The notes under the pieces: generated by a model
Told to the model about the DNA's origin: nothing
What the model saw: the letters and a program-made list of their open reading frames with translations, nothing else
Database searches by the model: none
Program-made: the position numbers and the translations under genes
Part shown: piece by piece, positions 9,534 through 19,154 of the stretch
Layout: each line of letters begins with the position of its first letter
How positions within the stretch are numbered: the stretch's first letter is position 1
Source: Shewanella sp. 10N.286.48.A6
GTDB taxonomy: Bacteria > Pseudomonadota > Gammaproteobacteria > Enterobacterales > Shewanellaceae
NCBI RefSeq assembly: GCF_002873135.1
Contig: NZ_MCVI01000094.1
Span: forward strand, 1 to 50,007
Length of the DNA stretch: 50,007 nt
Direction: 5' to 3'

Positions 9534-10109
9534 ATGTTCAAATCTATTTTCGCACGCCGAACATCAACCCCCATAGCAAATACCTGTACTAAACATCTTG
9601 CTTCAGAGGCTCGTATTCCATTACCGAAAACCGAAGCCCAACAGCAAGTATTATTGAAAATAGAATCCGACTATCAATTGGCCGAGCAGCAACTGCAGCG
9701 AAAATTTCCCCGTCCGAGCATTCTATTTAGCTTAAGAGGCAAAAGCGCTGGCACTGCGCATCTACAATTGAATAAACTGCGCTTTAACCCAGTATTACTA
9801 GAAGAGAATGTCGATGCATTTGTAACCCAAGTGGTGCCCCATGAAATTAGTCATTTATTGTGCTTTCAACTGTTTGGCAAAGTGAAGCCCCACGGTAAAG
9901 AGTGGCAACAGTTAATGAACGGCATTTATCAAATACCTGCAGACACCACCCATCAATTGGACACTAAATCCGTTGCAGGTAAACAGTTTCAGTATCATTG
10001 TCAGTGCGGCCCGGTCATGCTCAGTATTCGCCGTCACAACAAAGTCACTCGCAATCAAACTCAATACCGTTGTATCCGCTGTTCACAGGTACTAACAGCC
10101 AAAACATAG
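9534..10109 (+). CDS. sprT: SprT family zinc metalloprotein
   Basis: 191 residues matching SprT. The zinc-protease motif HEISH is at residues 103-107, PHGKEW with a third possible ligand (His 120) follows, and a C-terminal zinc ribbon has CQC and CIRC. The segment SAGTA...LRFNPVLL is characteristic of the family. SprT shares the SprTN fold of eukaryotic SPRTN, which degrades DNA-protein crosslinks; the role of bacterial SprT itself is poorly defined. It precedes endA, rsmE and gshB, the order I recall from E. coli and Shewanella. The ribosome-binding site before the ATG is weak. Confidence 0.9.
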   Translation: MFKSIFARRTSTPIANTCTKHLASEARIPLPKTEAQQQVLLKIESDYQLAEQQLQRKFPRPSILFSLRGKSAGTAHLQLNKLRFNPVLLEENVDAFVTQVVPHEISHLLCFQLFGKVKPHGKEWQQLMNGIYQIPADTTHQLDTKSVAGKQFQYHCQCGPVMLSIRRHNKVTRNQTQYRCIRCSQVLTAKT

Positions 10110-10290
10110 CCGTAAATAATTTTACTTTATCCTAATATTTATCATTCACTTATAGTGATATTTGCCATTGTTAGCATTGAAATAACACAATTGATTGCAT
10201 CCCCAGTTTCAATCCCTTACCATCCTTCGCAAATATCAGGCTATACCACCCGTATAACGCCTGTGCCGTATATAAAAATCAGGGTCTTTT

Positions 10291-11040
10291 GTGCAACAGT
10301 ATTTAAAACATATTTTACAGCCTCTGTGGCTGTTAGTGCTTTTCACCGCTATCATTTTAACGTCATCAAATTTACACGCAGCTGAACACCCGAAAAGTTT
10401 TCGAAGTGCTAAAAAAATTGCTCAGCAGATTTATAGTAGCTCGCTCCCCATGAGCAGTTTTTATTGTGGCTGCGACATTAAGGTGGTCGGTAAGCAGTGG
10501 AAACCCGATTTAGAAAGCTGTGGTTATCAGGTTAGGAAACAAATCCCTAGAGCTAACAGAATTGAATGGGAACATGTAGTTTCTGCTTGGGAGTTTGGCC
10601 ATCAGGAACAATGCTGGCAAGATGGTGGCAGAAAAAACTGCGGCAGAGTTAGCCCAGAATTTAAGAAAATGGAAGCCGACTTACACAACCTCACTCCAAC
10701 CGTGGGTGAAGTCAACGGCGACAGAAGCAATTACCGTTTTAGTCAGTGGAATGCAAAGTCTACCCTATATGGCCAATGTGATATGGTAGTCGACTTTAAG
10801 GGCCGAAAGGTGCAACCACCTGAGCAAAGCCGCGGCGCTATTGCCAGAACCTATTTTTACATGCAAGACACTTATGGGTTGTCGATTTCATCTAGCCAAC
10901 AACGCTTGTTTGAAGTTTGGAACAGCTATTACCCTGTCAACGAAACAGAATGCCTGCGGGATCGTTTAATTGCAGAAAAACAGGGTAACCATAATAAAAT
11001 TGTCTTAAAACAATGCCAAACCCTCAGCCTCATTGATTAA
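10291..11040 (+). CDS. endA: Endonuclease I (periplasmic DNA-specific nuclease)
   Basis: 249 residues. A signal peptide (hydrophobic segment about 10-28, cut after HAA) sends it to the periplasm. The catalytic His-Me finger has EWEHVV with His 95, followed by LHNLTP and DRSNYRF at 144-150, as in E. coli EndA and Vibrio Dns/Vvn. The eight cysteines fit a disulphide-stabilised secreted nuclease. The start is GTG at 10291, which gives the full signal peptide. It cuts double-stranded DNA nonspecifically and may limit uptake of, or feed on, extracellular DNA. It is followed 12 bases later by the rsmE start, so the two are probably cotranscribed. Confidence 0.93.
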   Translation: MQQYLKHILQPLWLLVLFTAIILTSSNLHAAEHPKSFRSAKKIAQQIYSSSLPMSSFYCGCDIKVVGKQWKPDLESCGYQVRKQIPRANRIEWEHVVSAWEFGHQEQCWQDGGRKNCGRVSPEFKKMEADLHNLTPTVGEVNGDRSNYRFSQWNAKSTLYGQCDMVVDFKGRKVQPPEQSRGAIARTYFYMQDTYGLSISSSQQRLFEVWNSYYPVNETECLRDRLIAEKQGNHNKIVLKQCQTLSLID

Positions 11041-11052
11041 GGATTGTTATTT

Positions 11053-11799
11053 ATGCGAGTTCCAAGAATTTATCAGCCCGTCAATGAGCTAGCGCTCAAC
11101 CAACAAGTAAAGCTTGATGAAGACGGTGCAGCCCACATTGGCCGAGTGCTGCGTATGACACAAGGTGAGCAAATCAGTTTATTCAGCGGTGATGGTTATG
11201 ACTATTTAGCCAATATCATCAGCGCCAATAAAAAGAATGTCACTGTGGAAATCATTACAAAAACGGCAAATGATTCAGAGTCACCGTTAGATTTACATTT
11301 AGGCCAGGTTATTTCTCGTGGTGACCGCATGGACTTTACTATTCAAAAGTCTGTTGAATTGGGTGTCAGCACCATAACCCCGCTATTTTCAGATCGCTGT
11401 GGAGTCAAACTTAATAGCGAACGGCTCGATAAAAAAATCGCTCAATGGCAAAAAATTGTCATTAGTGCTTGCGAGCAATCAGGGCGAAGCGTGGTCCCTG
11501 TTGTGCGCCCAGCCATGACCTTAAGTCAGTGGTGCGCTGAGCAAACCGATGCGCTAAAGTTGAACCTACACCCAAGAGCGGCACATGGTATTAATGGTCT
11601 GTCATTGGATGAGAGTAAAGATAGCCATAAAGTTCGTTTGCTAATTGGTCCTGAAGGCGGTTTATCAGAAGAAGAGATCGCCATGACAGAAACCCAACAA
11701 TTTACCGATGTATTGCTCGGTCCAAGAGTATTACGAACAGAAACCGCTTCGCTAACGGCTATCACCGCCTTGCAACTTAGGTTTGGTGATATTGGTTAA
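11053..11799 (+). CDS. rsmE: 16S rRNA m3U1498 methyltransferase
   Basis: 248 residues of the SPOUT family. The N-terminal PUA-like domain ([18 protein letters not shown]) is followed by the knotted AdoMet-binding domain with [10 protein letters not shown] and [11 protein letters not shown], the RsmE signatures. It methylates U1498 in the 30S subunit. An in-frame TTG at 11044 would add three residues, but AAGGA nine bases before the ATG at 11053 and the usual family length favour the ATG. It sits between endA and gshB. Confidence 0.94.
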   Translation: MRVPRIYQPVNELALNQQVKLDEDGAAHIGRVLRMTQGEQISLFSGDGYDYLANIISANKKNVTVEIITKTANDSESPLDLHLGQVISRGDRMDFTIQKSVELGVSTITPLFSDRCGVKLNSERLDKKIAQWQKIVISACEQSGRSVVPVVRPAMTLSQWCAEQTDALKLNLHPRAAHGINGLSLDESKDSHKVRLLIGPEGGLSEEEIAMTETQQFTDVLLGPRVLRTETASLTAITALQLRFGDIG

Positions 11800-11836
11800 T
11801 CAATGATGCATGCATTGAGAATATAAGGATAAAAGT

Positions 11837-12790
11837 ATGATTAAGCTCGGCATAGTAATGGATCCAATTAGTGAGATTAACATTAAAAAAGATTCTAGTT
11901 TCGCCATGTTAATGGCAGCGCAAGCTCGCGGTTATCAGTTGTTTTATATGGAAATGAATGATCTTGCTATGGTTAATGGCGAGGCTACTGCCACCATGCG
12001 TTCATTGACTGTTGCAGCAAATTCTGAAAAATGGTTTGAATTAGGCGACAGTATTGATACGCCACTGGCTGACCTTGATGTCATCTTAATGCGTAAAGAC
12101 CCACCATTTGATACTGAGTTTATCTATGCAACTTATATGCTTGAGCGCGCTGAAGAGCAAGGTACACTGATCGTTAATAAGCCACAAAGTTTACGTGATG
12201 CCAATGAAAAGCTGTTTACTGCGTGGTTCTCAGAATTCACCCCAGAAACCATAGTCACCAGAGATGAGCAACGCATCCGCGCTTTCCATAAAGCCAAAGG
12301 CGATATCATTTTAAAACCACTTGATGGTATGGGTGGCAGTTCAATTTTCCGCGTTAAGAAAGATGATCCTAACTTAGGCGTTATTATTGAAACCTTAACC
12401 AATGAAGGTCAGCAATACGCCATGGCACAAGCCTTTATTCCAGATATTACTTCTGGTGATAAGCGCATTTTAGTGGTCGATGGCCAGCCAGTGCCCTTCT
12501 CACTGGCACGCATTCCACAAAAAGGCGAAACCCGTGGCAATTTAGCCGCTGGCGGCCGTGGTGTGGCGCAGCCGTTATCGGAATCTGATTGGCATATTGC
12601 TAACACTATCGGACCTGAGCTTAAAAAGCGTGGGCTTATCTTTGTTGGTCTTGACGTGATTGGCGACAAGCTAACTGAAATTAACGTCACCAGCCCAACT
12701 TGTATCAAAGAAATTGAAGCCGCATTTGATGTGGATATTACTGGGATGTTGATGGACTCAATTGAAGCGCGTATCAATAAAAAAGCATAA
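11837..12790 (+). CDS. gshB: Glutathione synthetase
   Basis: 317 residues, one or two longer than E. coli GshB. It joins gamma-glutamylcysteine and glycine with ATP. The N-terminal KLGIVMDPI and IKKDSS segments, the ATP-grasp loop DGMGGSSIFRV, the substrate loop around RIPQKGETRGNLAAGG and the C-terminal INVTSPT are all present. AAGGAT lies 7 bases before the ATG. It follows rsmE by 37 bases and is probably in the same transcript. Together with ahpCF about 25 kb away it contributes to thiol and peroxide defence. Confidence 0.96.
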   Translation: MIKLGIVMDPISEINIKKDSSFAMLMAAQARGYQLFYMEMNDLAMVNGEATATMRSLTVAANSEKWFELGDSIDTPLADLDVILMRKDPPFDTEFIYATYMLERAEEQGTLIVNKPQSLRDANEKLFTAWFSEFTPETIVTRDEQRIRAFHKAKGDIILKPLDGMGGSSIFRVKKDDPNLGVIIETLTNEGQQYAMAQAFIPDITSGDKRILVVDGQPVPFSLARIPQKGETRGNLAAGGRGVAQPLSESDWHIANTIGPELKKRGLIFVGLDVIGDKLTEINVTSPTCIKEIEAAFDVDITGMLMDSIEARINKKA

Positions 12791-12855
12791 ATCAAAAGGA
12801 TAGCAGCAGTGGAGATCATTGCTGCTGATATTGTCGAACACATTTGGGACTACAC

Positions 12856-14337
12856 ATGCATTTAAGACGTACGCTAGGCTTACTGCTTAGCTTAACCCTG
12901 TGGTTTTCTAATACCACTGTTGCCAATGAACTTATCGCTGAAGCCGCCATTAATACTGATACTGCTAGCCAAACTCAAGCTGAAGCTGCTGTTACTTCCG
13001 AAGCCATTTCGGAAAAAGCAGCAATTGAACAGGTTGTAATTGATGACCCCGTAATCGTCGCGCCAATTACAGCACTAAAAAGCACTAACAAAGCTTCAAC
13101 TACAGCAGCTAAACCTAAAAACATGGTCATCATGGTGGGAGATGGCATGGGCCCAGCTTACACCAGCGCCTACCGCTACTTTAAAGACAACCCCAATACC
13201 CAAGAAATCGAGCAAACCGTATTCGATCGGCTGTTAGTGGGCATGGCAAGTACCTACCCTGCTCGCAGTAGCGGTTATGTGACTGACTCTGCCGCCTCGG
13301 CAACCGCGTTAGCCACAGGATTTAAAACCTATAATGGCGCGATTTCAGTCGATGAAAATAAACGCCCACTGACCACTATTATGGAACTTGCCAAAGCGGC
13401 AGGCTTATCCACGGGTGTCGCGGTATCAAGTCAGGTGAACCACGCTACTCCTGCGGCGTTTTTAACGCACAATGAGCACCGCAAAAACTATAAAGCCATC
13501 GCACAATCATATTTAAACACCGATGCTGATGTCATTTTAGGCGGCGGCCAACAGTATTTTTCAGCTGAACTGTTGCTGCAATTTAAAGACAAAGGCTATC
13601 AACACATTACCGAGTTTGAGCAACTTGATAGTATCACTGAGCCAAAAGTACTGGGTTTATTTGCCCCAGTGCAACTGCCATGGGTCATTGATGATAAGCA
13701 AGGCCATAAACTTAGCAGCTTAACGAAAAAGGCCTTAGAGCTATTAGCTCAAAACGACCAAGGCTTTGTGTTACTGGTTGAAGGCAGCCTGATAGATTGG
13801 GCTGGACATGATAATGATATCGCCTCAGTGATGGGCGAAATGGATGAATTTGCCAATGCCATTGAAGTGGTTGAGCAATTTGTTCGTCAACGTAAAGACA
13901 CCTTGATGGTGGTTACCGCCGATCACAACACCGGCGGACTTTCTATTGGTACTAATGGTGAGTATGAGTGGCAGCCACAACTCATTCACGCCATCAATGC
14001 CTCACCAACGAATATTGCTCAGCAGTTAATTGCTACTGATGACTGGCAAACTAAGTTTAATCAACTGATTGGCTTTGACGCCAGCCAAGAAGAATTGACT
14101 CAATTAAGTAACGCCCGTATGCAGGGTGAAAAGCAGCTTACTGCCACTATATTAACAATCATTGATGCCCGCACTAATACCGGCTGGACCACACTGGGTC
14201 ACACTGGATTAGACGTGCAGGTTTTTGCCGCAGGTCCAGGAGAAAGACTGTTCAGTGGCCATCAAAACAACACTGATATTGCCACTAAGATGATGAGTTT
14301 ATTACCCCAAAGCCAAACTGTTATTATCAGTAATTAA
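12856..14337 (+). CDS. Exported alkaline phosphatase
   Basis: 493 residues with an N-terminal signal segment (LLLSLTLWF, cut near TVA). A low-complexity Ala/Glu/Thr-rich stretch of about 65 residues then precedes the enzyme domain. The catalytic parts are [10 protein letters not shown] (metal Asp), [11 protein letters not shown] with the phosphorylated Ser at about residue 145, [22 protein letters not shown] and the closing TLGHTGLDV and NTDIA. It is a zinc- and magnesium-dependent phosphomonoesterase of the PhoA superfamily acting in the periplasm or at the cell surface. The ATG at 12856 is preferred to an in-frame TTG at 12844, with GGGA six bases upstream. I see no clear Pho box. Confidence 0.9.
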   Translation: MHLRRTLGLLLSLTLWFSNTTVANELIAEAAINTDTASQTQAEAAVTSEAISEKAAIEQVVIDDPVIVAPITALKSTNKASTTAAKPKNMVIMVGDGMGPAYTSAYRYFKDNPNTQEIEQTVFDRLLVGMASTYPARSSGYVTDSAASATALATGFKTYNGAISVDENKRPLTTIMELAKAAGLSTGVAVSSQVNHATPAAFLTHNEHRKNYKAIAQSYLNTDADVILGGGQQYFSAELLLQFKDKGYQHITEFEQLDSITEPKVLGLFAPVQLPWVIDDKQGHKLSSLTKKALELLAQNDQGFVLLVEGSLIDWAGHDNDIASVMGEMDEFANAIEVVEQFVRQRKDTLMVVTADHNTGGLSIGTNGEYEWQPQLIHAINASPTNIAQQLIATDDWQTKFNQLIGFDASQEELTQLSNARMQGEKQLTATILTIIDARTNTGWTTLGHTGLDVQVFAAGPGERLFSGHQNNTDIATKMMSLLPQSQTVIISN

Positions 14338-14356
14338 TTACTGATGAAGAAAGCTT

Positions 14357-14384
14357 AAAGGGTGACAATTTTGTCACCCTTTTT
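14357..14384 (+). terminator. Rho-independent terminator after the alkaline phosphatase
   Basis: Perfect 11-base arms AAAGGGTGACA (14357-14367) and TGTCACCCTTT (14372-14382) around ATTT, then a T-tract, 20 bases after the stop codon. Confidence 0.9.
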
Positions 14385-14435
14385 ATTGCCGGTATTTGCT
14401 ATAATCGACAGATTATTTTTTCAAAGGTTAATCTC

Positions 14436-15470
14436 GTGCTTACTAACGCTTCTCAAGTCATTTTAAGAAATGCTGAATTCATTGAAAACCAAGATGTTTT
14501 AATTCTAAATCATGAAGCTGATACCTTGGCGGCTGAGTTGCTTAACAGCGCTGCATCTGTGACGAGCTTAGCATTAGACTTTAACCATTATTTATTATTG
14601 CCGCAAAAACAACAAAAAGGCTTAAGCAGTCACTTTGGTCATCAGCTGCCAACTACCGATGCAGAAAAACGCTTTGATGTCGCTATTATCTATTTCCCAA
14701 AAGCTAAGCCCCTAGCGCCTTATTTATTTAACCTCGCCGCCAAGCATTTAAAGCAAGGCGGGCACTTAATTGTGGTTGGCGAAAATAAAGGTGGGGTTAA
14801 ATCGTTAGCAAAACTATTGCCGGGTTATTTCTCAACCCCAAGTAAGCGCGATAATGCCCGCCATTGTTTATTATTTGTCAGTGAGTTAATCGCCCAAGCA
14901 CCTGTATTTGACCTTAATAATTGGGTAAGCCAATACTTATTATCAACCCCTCAAGGGGAGATCACTATTTGTAACCTTGTGGGCGTATTTAGTGAAAAAC
15001 GTCTTGATCAAGGCACTGAATTATTGCTATCTCATTTGCCGACATTGGAAAAACGCGTATTGGACTTTGGCTGTGGTGCTGGGGTTATTAGCGCAGCCTT
15101 ATTAAAAGCAAACCCGAGTTTATCTGTTGAGTGTATTGATATTAATGCCATGGCTTTAAAAGCCTGTGAACTCACTCTGGCCGCAAATGGCATGCAAGCA
15201 AAGGTTTATCCATCTGATGGCTTTAATCAAATTAGTGGCCAATTTAATGGCATCATTGCTAACCCACCATTTCATGACGGTTTAGCCGCAACCACCCAAA
15301 TAGCCAAAAACTTTGTTAAATCAAGCGCGTCAAGTCTTGCAAAAGGTGGGGTGTGGCAAATTGTCGCTAACCGAAACCTGCCTTATGCAGACACCATTGC
15401 CACCGAATTTGGCCAAGTAAATGTACCAGCAGAAAACAATAAATATAAATTATATCAATTTAATAAATAA
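14436..15470 (+). CDS. rsmC: 16S rRNA m2G1207 methyltransferase
   Basis: 344 residues, one more than E. coli RsmC. Two methyltransferase-like halves are joined: a degenerate N-terminal half that helps hold the RNA, and a catalytic C-terminal half with the AdoMet loop [10 protein letters not shown] and the N2-guanine motif NPPFHDG. It modifies G1207 of 16S rRNA in the 30S subunit. Translation starts at GTG 14436, with AAAGG nine bases upstream. It has its own gap after the phosphatase terminator, so it is probably expressed alone. Confidence 0.94.
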   Translation: MLTNASQVILRNAEFIENQDVLILNHEADTLAAELLNSAASVTSLALDFNHYLLLPQKQQKGLSSHFGHQLPTTDAEKRFDVAIIYFPKAKPLAPYLFNLAAKHLKQGGHLIVVGENKGGVKSLAKLLPGYFSTPSKRDNARHCLLFVSELIAQAPVFDLNNWVSQYLLSTPQGEITICNLVGVFSEKRLDQGTELLLSHLPTLEKRVLDFGCGAGVISAALLKANPSLSVECIDINAMALKACELTLAANGMQAKVYPSDGFNQISGQFNGIIANPPFHDGLAATTQIAKNFVKSSASSLAKGGVWQIVANRNLPYADTIATEFGQVNVPAENNKYKLYQFNK

Positions 15471-15604
15471 CAAAAACGGCTCCACGGCTATGGAGTTCAC
15501 AAATTATTTGATTTAGTTATAAAACAACCAATTACTGACTAGTTTTTATCCCTAAAAAAAGCTACATTTTGTTAGCTAATAATAAACGTCATCTAAGGCG
15601 TAGG

Positions 15605-15644
15605 GTTCTATATTTGGACAGCCTAATAAGCGCAAATATAGAAC
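15605..15644. promoter_or_regulatory. 12-base inverted repeat before the FapA-like gene
   Basis: GTTCTATATTTG (15605-15616) and CAAATATAGAAC (15633-15644) are perfect reverse complements 16 bases apart. The second arm ends nine bases before the ribosome-binding site AAGGGA and 18 before the ATG. There is no T-tract, so it is not a terminator. It could be an operator or an RNA hairpin controlling translation. Confidence 0.5.
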
Positions 15645-15662
15645 ATAGAAATAAGGGAATTT

Positions 15663-17330
15663 ATGCTAGCCTCAGATTTAGCGGTTTTTAATGTAGATCA
15701 AACTCAAGTTGAGCTCCGTATTACTCCTAATCTTCACGGCCCAATCACTGAAGATGATATAACCCAGTTACTTAATCAGCCTGAATTTGCCATGCTGCGG
15801 CCCTTAGAGCAAAACATTGCTAAGGCGACCGCTGAAGTAAATAGTCACTGCAGTGTCGATAGCGGTAAACACGAATTATTTTTTATTATTGCTGAGCGCC
15901 TTGATGGTAAAGTCATCATCGAGATCAGCGAAGATAAAATGTCAGCCTCAATGAGCTTGGTGTCTGCCTATGGCGGCCAAGACCCAACACTGCCAACCAT
16001 TTTAAATGCGCTTAAATTCCATAAGGTTAAAATGGGCTTAAGCAAACCCAACATCCTATCGCTACTACAACAATTAGACACCTTACCGCCAGGTGAGCAA
16101 TGTCGCTCGCTGATCGCCCACGGTAAACAGCCCCAAAATGGCACCAATGCCAGCCTAGCAAGGCAAGTGCCATTAGCCCGCGAGCGCTTATTGCAACCCC
16201 AAGAGCGAGAAGATGGATCGGTGGATATGCGCGATTTGGGCGCCATGATCATGGTAAAACCAAACGATGTATTAATGATTAAAACCCCTGCTACAGATGG
16301 TGTTGCAGGTTATAACGTCAATGGTGATGTTTTGCCGCAAATCCCCGGCAAAGACATGATTATGCAGCCAGGTAATGGCACTCAACTGGCCGTCAATGAT
16401 CCTAACTTATTAATTGCGACAGTTTCAGGTCAGCCAGTTGAAACCCGCCTTGGCATGCAAGTGGATGATGTACTACAAATTAAAGACGTTGATGTCAATT
16501 TTGGCCATGTGAACTTTGAAGGCAGCGTGTTAATTAGCGGTGATGTCCATGAAGGCATGCAAGTGAAAAGTAGCGGCGATATTACCGTCATGGGGTTTGT
16601 GGACTCAGCAACACTGGATGCCAAAGGCGATATCATTGTCAGTAAAGGCATCATTGGTCGCCAAATTAAAGAGCATCAACTTAGCACCACAATTAATGCC
16701 CAAGGACAAATTTGCGCACAATTCGTGCAATACTCAAGCCTTAATGCTGACAATGATATCTTAGTGACCAAGCAATTACTTCATAGTCACGCATGTTCAA
16801 ACGGTGTCATCACAGTGAGTGATCCTAGCGGCAGACGAGGCGATCTGGTTGGTGGCAAGGCGAGCGCTAGCAAAGGCATTCATGCGGTGGCAATTGGCGC
16901 TACAGCAGGCACTAAAACCGCATTATTTTGCGCCATGGATCAAGCTCAAATTCGCGCAGAAGTCAAAACTACCCATGATAAAATCAAACAGCTTGTCATT
17001 GCAGGCCTTGATATTGAAGCTAGATTACGCAAGCTGCCACCTAAAAGCGAATGGCAAACCGATGCAGGCATGATAGAGCAAGTAAAAATGATGCTGGATG
17101 AAAAGAAACAACTCGCCAGCAATCGTGCGCAGTTAGAAGCGCAGTTCAAGCAATTACAGCAAGATGCCGATGGCTACTATAATAAGCATTTTATTCAGGC
17201 CAAAAAGCATATCTTTACCAACGTTAAAATTAATATTGGCCCGTCTAAAAATACAACCCAACGGGAGCACGGCCCTTGCCTCGTCATGAATAAGCAAAAT
17301 GAAATTAGTTTTGATTATGGCAACCGATAG
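15663..17330 (+). CDS. FapA / DUF342 family protein
   Basis: 555 residues. The N-terminal part resembles the DUF342 N-domain. The middle is a right-handed beta-helix of short repeats (GSVLISGDVHEGMQVKSSG, GDITVMG, AKGDIIVSKG, AQGQICA), and the C-terminal 110 residues are a predicted coiled coil rich in Lys, Glu and Gln. In Vibrio vulnificus the relative FapA controls flagellar assembly in response to glucose signalling and binds a polar landmark protein; in Shewanella the role is less clear. AAGGGA lies 5 bases before the ATG at 15663, and a perfect inverted repeat lies just upstream. No flagellar or chemotaxis genes are visible nearby. Confidence 0.85.
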   Translation: MLASDLAVFNVDQTQVELRITPNLHGPITEDDITQLLNQPEFAMLRPLEQNIAKATAEVNSHCSVDSGKHELFFIIAERLDGKVIIEISEDKMSASMSLVSAYGGQDPTLPTILNALKFHKVKMGLSKPNILSLLQQLDTLPPGEQCRSLIAHGKQPQNGTNASLARQVPLARERLLQPQEREDGSVDMRDLGAMIMVKPNDVLMIKTPATDGVAGYNVNGDVLPQIPGKDMIMQPGNGTQLAVNDPNLLIATVSGQPVETRLGMQVDDVLQIKDVDVNFGHVNFEGSVLISGDVHEGMQVKSSGDITVMGFVDSATLDAKGDIIVSKGIIGRQIKEHQLSTTINAQGQICAQFVQYSSLNADNDILVTKQLLHSHACSNGVITVSDPSGRRGDLVGGKASASKGIHAVAIGATAGTKTALFCAMDQAQIRAEVKTTHDKIKQLVIAGLDIEARLRKLPPKSEWQTDAGMIEQVKMMLDEKKQLASNRAQLEAQFKQLQQDADGYYNKHFIQAKKHIFTNVKINIGPSKNTTQREHGPCLVMNKQNEISFDYGNR

Positions 17331-17431
17331 TTGCACTATGTAACGGGTACATACTTCAAGCGGCAATAGTGTGGCCTTAAATCATTGAGTTTATCAATGG
17401 TTACTCAGTGTCACCGCCTACAGGTTTTATC

Positions 17432-17809
17432 ATGCAAAGTATTTGTTGGCCCGCAGTCATCAAGCAGCAAAGCTGTGACGAGCTTATTTATCTAGCTAGT
17501 GATAGAGACTGGCTAGAGTTTTGCTGCTTAACTCCTCATATTGCAGGTACCTGCGATAAGTTACTCGACAGTGAAGGCAATACTTTCGATATTTCCATCA
17601 ACTCAGCAACAGATACCAGCCAACCTATAACCGTAGCCGCATTGCCTCAATTAGCATTAAGCACTCAGGCTATCGACTTAATGACTTTCATTCATTATGT
17701 ACGCCAACATGCCCAGCTAAATGGTCATTGCTGCAGCGCAAAGCTTATTTTCAGTACTATTAGACAAGGAATTGAAACGGTTGAATTTCTTGAGTCTGAA
17801 TTTTCTTGA
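17432..17809 (+). CDS. Small uncharacterised protein (possibly DUF4144)
   Basis: 125 residues with no signal peptide or membrane segment; probably cytoplasmic. It contains AIDLMTFIHYVRQH and several cysteines (a CC pair in each half). From memory it resembles the small DUF4144 family of Shewanella and Vibrio, but I cannot confirm this. The ATG at 17432 with AGG eight bases upstream is preferred to GTG at 17408. It lies 101 bases after the FapA-like gene and 63 before the M50 protease, so cotranscription is likely. No function can be assigned. Confidence 0.65.
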   Translation: MQSICWPAVIKQQSCDELIYLASDRDWLEFCCLTPHIAGTCDKLLDSEGNTFDISINSATDTSQPITVAALPQLALSTQAIDLMTFIHYVRQHAQLNGHCCSAKLIFSTIRQGIETVEFLESEFS

Positions 17810-17872
17810 GTCAGCCTCACGACTCAGGCAAAATGCTGTTCCACATTTTATCCCGTAATACGAGTATCAAGC

Positions 17873-19003
17873 ATGGAACTGTTAAACATAGAATGCCTAG
17901 GAAAACGCCTACGATTAGAGGGCTCCATGGCTGGCTGGCAACAGCTCTATTGGGATAATCAACTGGTTTCGCAAAAGTCGGCTTCTGCTGATAATCAAAG
18001 CTTTACTATCCACGAATTTGAGTTGTCTAGACCGAGTTCACTAGCAGAACCCAGTCATGATGATGTCATCACCCAAACCAACCGCCAAGTCATGAAAGTG
18101 CGCTTAGAGTCTGATGTGCAGTGGCAACCATTTATCATCAACTATACGGTTTTGGTGGACAATAACACCATTGCCGATGGCCAGCGTAACAGCAAGGACA
18201 TAGAACGACAAACCCCTGAAGTGGCCCCAGTTAAACAACAAAAATTCAGTTTTGTTGGCTTAGCCTCTCTAGGTTTTAAGTTACTTAAAAGCGCCAAAGT
18301 GATTAAAGCCATGCTCGCTGCAGCCAGTGTGGCGGCCTACTCTTGGCTATTTTCAATTGAGTTTGCATTAGCCTTGATTGCCTGTTTGGTTATCCATGAA
18401 TATGGTCATATCAAAGCAATGAAACACTTTGGCATGAAAACCAAAGGGATTTATTTGATCCCATTTATGGGCGGCCTTGCTGTTAGTGACGAGCGTATTA
18501 ATACCCGTTGGCAGAACGTGGTGATCTCTATTATGGGGCCGACTTTTGGCCTGTTTATGTCCATCGGCTGTATGCTGGCTTATTGGCTGACGGGTAATAT
18601 CTTTTTTGCCGGACTGGCCAGCTTTAACGCCCTATTAAACCTCTTTAATTTATTGCCGATACTGCCTTTAGATGGTGGTCATATTTTAAAAAGTATCACC
18701 TTTTCGATGAATAGCATGGTGGGTCTAATCGCCTGTATCGCAGGCGCAGCCGCTGGGGTATTCATTAGCTACAGCCTTGGACTGGCATTACTGGGCTTCT
18801 TATTATTAATTGGCAGTCTTGAGATTGTATTTGAATGGAAAAGCCGTCATCAAAGTCATTTATTGCCCCTTGACCGTTATGGGCAAATCTTCTCGACCTT
18901 GTGGTACTTCATTACGGTTGGCTTACTGATTGCTATTATTTGGTATTTTGCTGCATCTGGCGATGAAATGCTGTCGATGCCATTAGAAATATTAAGAAGC
19001 TAG
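17873..19003 (+). CDS. M50-family (site-2-protease-like) membrane metalloprotease
   Basis: 376 residues. About 130 soluble N-terminal residues precede several membrane segments from about residue 140 to the end. The zinc site is HEYGH at 175-179, and the second M50 motif is LDGGH at 266-270 within FNLLPILPLDGGHIL. Such proteins cut transmembrane helices of regulatory substrates or act in membrane-protein quality control. The soluble N-terminal domain is not a PDZ domain that I recognise. No sigma/anti-sigma pair, the usual partner, lies nearby. The ribosome-binding site is weak, and the ATG is chosen as the first in frame. Confidence 0.85.
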   Translation: MELLNIECLGKRLRLEGSMAGWQQLYWDNQLVSQKSASADNQSFTIHEFELSRPSSLAEPSHDDVITQTNRQVMKVRLESDVQWQPFIINYTVLVDNNTIADGQRNSKDIERQTPEVAPVKQQKFSFVGLASLGFKLLKSAKVIKAMLAAASVAAYSWLFSIEFALALIACLVIHEYGHIKAMKHFGMKTKGIYLIPFMGGLAVSDERINTRWQNVVISIMGPTFGLFMSIGCMLAYWLTGNIFFAGLASFNALLNLFNLLPILPLDGGHILKSITFSMNSMVGLIACIAGAAAGVFISYSLGLALLGFLLLIGSLEIVFEWKSRHQSHLLPLDRYGQIFSTLWYFITVGLLIAIIWYFAASGDEMLSMPLEILRS

Positions 19004-19030
19004 TCAAATAAATAGCAGTGCTTAACATCA

Positions 19031-19105
19031 ACTAAGCTAGCAAGAACTAAGCTAGCAAGAACTAAGCCTGAGAGAACTAAGTCCGTAAAAACTAAGCCCG
19101 TAAGA
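19031..19105. repeat. Five 15-base tandem repeats
   Basis: Five consecutive 15-base units begin with ACTAAG: ACTAAGCTAGCAAGA twice, then ACTAAGCCTGAGAGA, ACTAAGTCCGTAAAA and ACTAAGCCCGTAAGA. They lie between the convergent M50 and deacylase genes. The last unit supplies one arm of the terminator at 19094-19120. Confidence 0.85.
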
Positions 19106-19120
19106 ACTAGCTACGGGCTT
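19094..19120 (-). terminator. Terminator of the lysC operon
   Basis: AAGCCCGTA (19094-19102) and TACGGGCTT (19112-19120) pair around a nine-base loop. On the minus strand the hairpin is followed by AGTTTTTA, 35 bases after the deacylase stop codon. It appears to have formed from the local tandem repeat. Confidence 0.6.
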
Positions 19121-19154
19121 AACTTGCTGAAAAAAATTAACTTATCTATTTAGC

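Noticed and set aside
12409..12843. 144-residue open frame on the minus strand opposite gshB
   Set aside because: It runs antisense through a well-conserved gshB gene, has no ribosome-binding site and its Ser/Ile-rich sequence is typical of a shadow frame.
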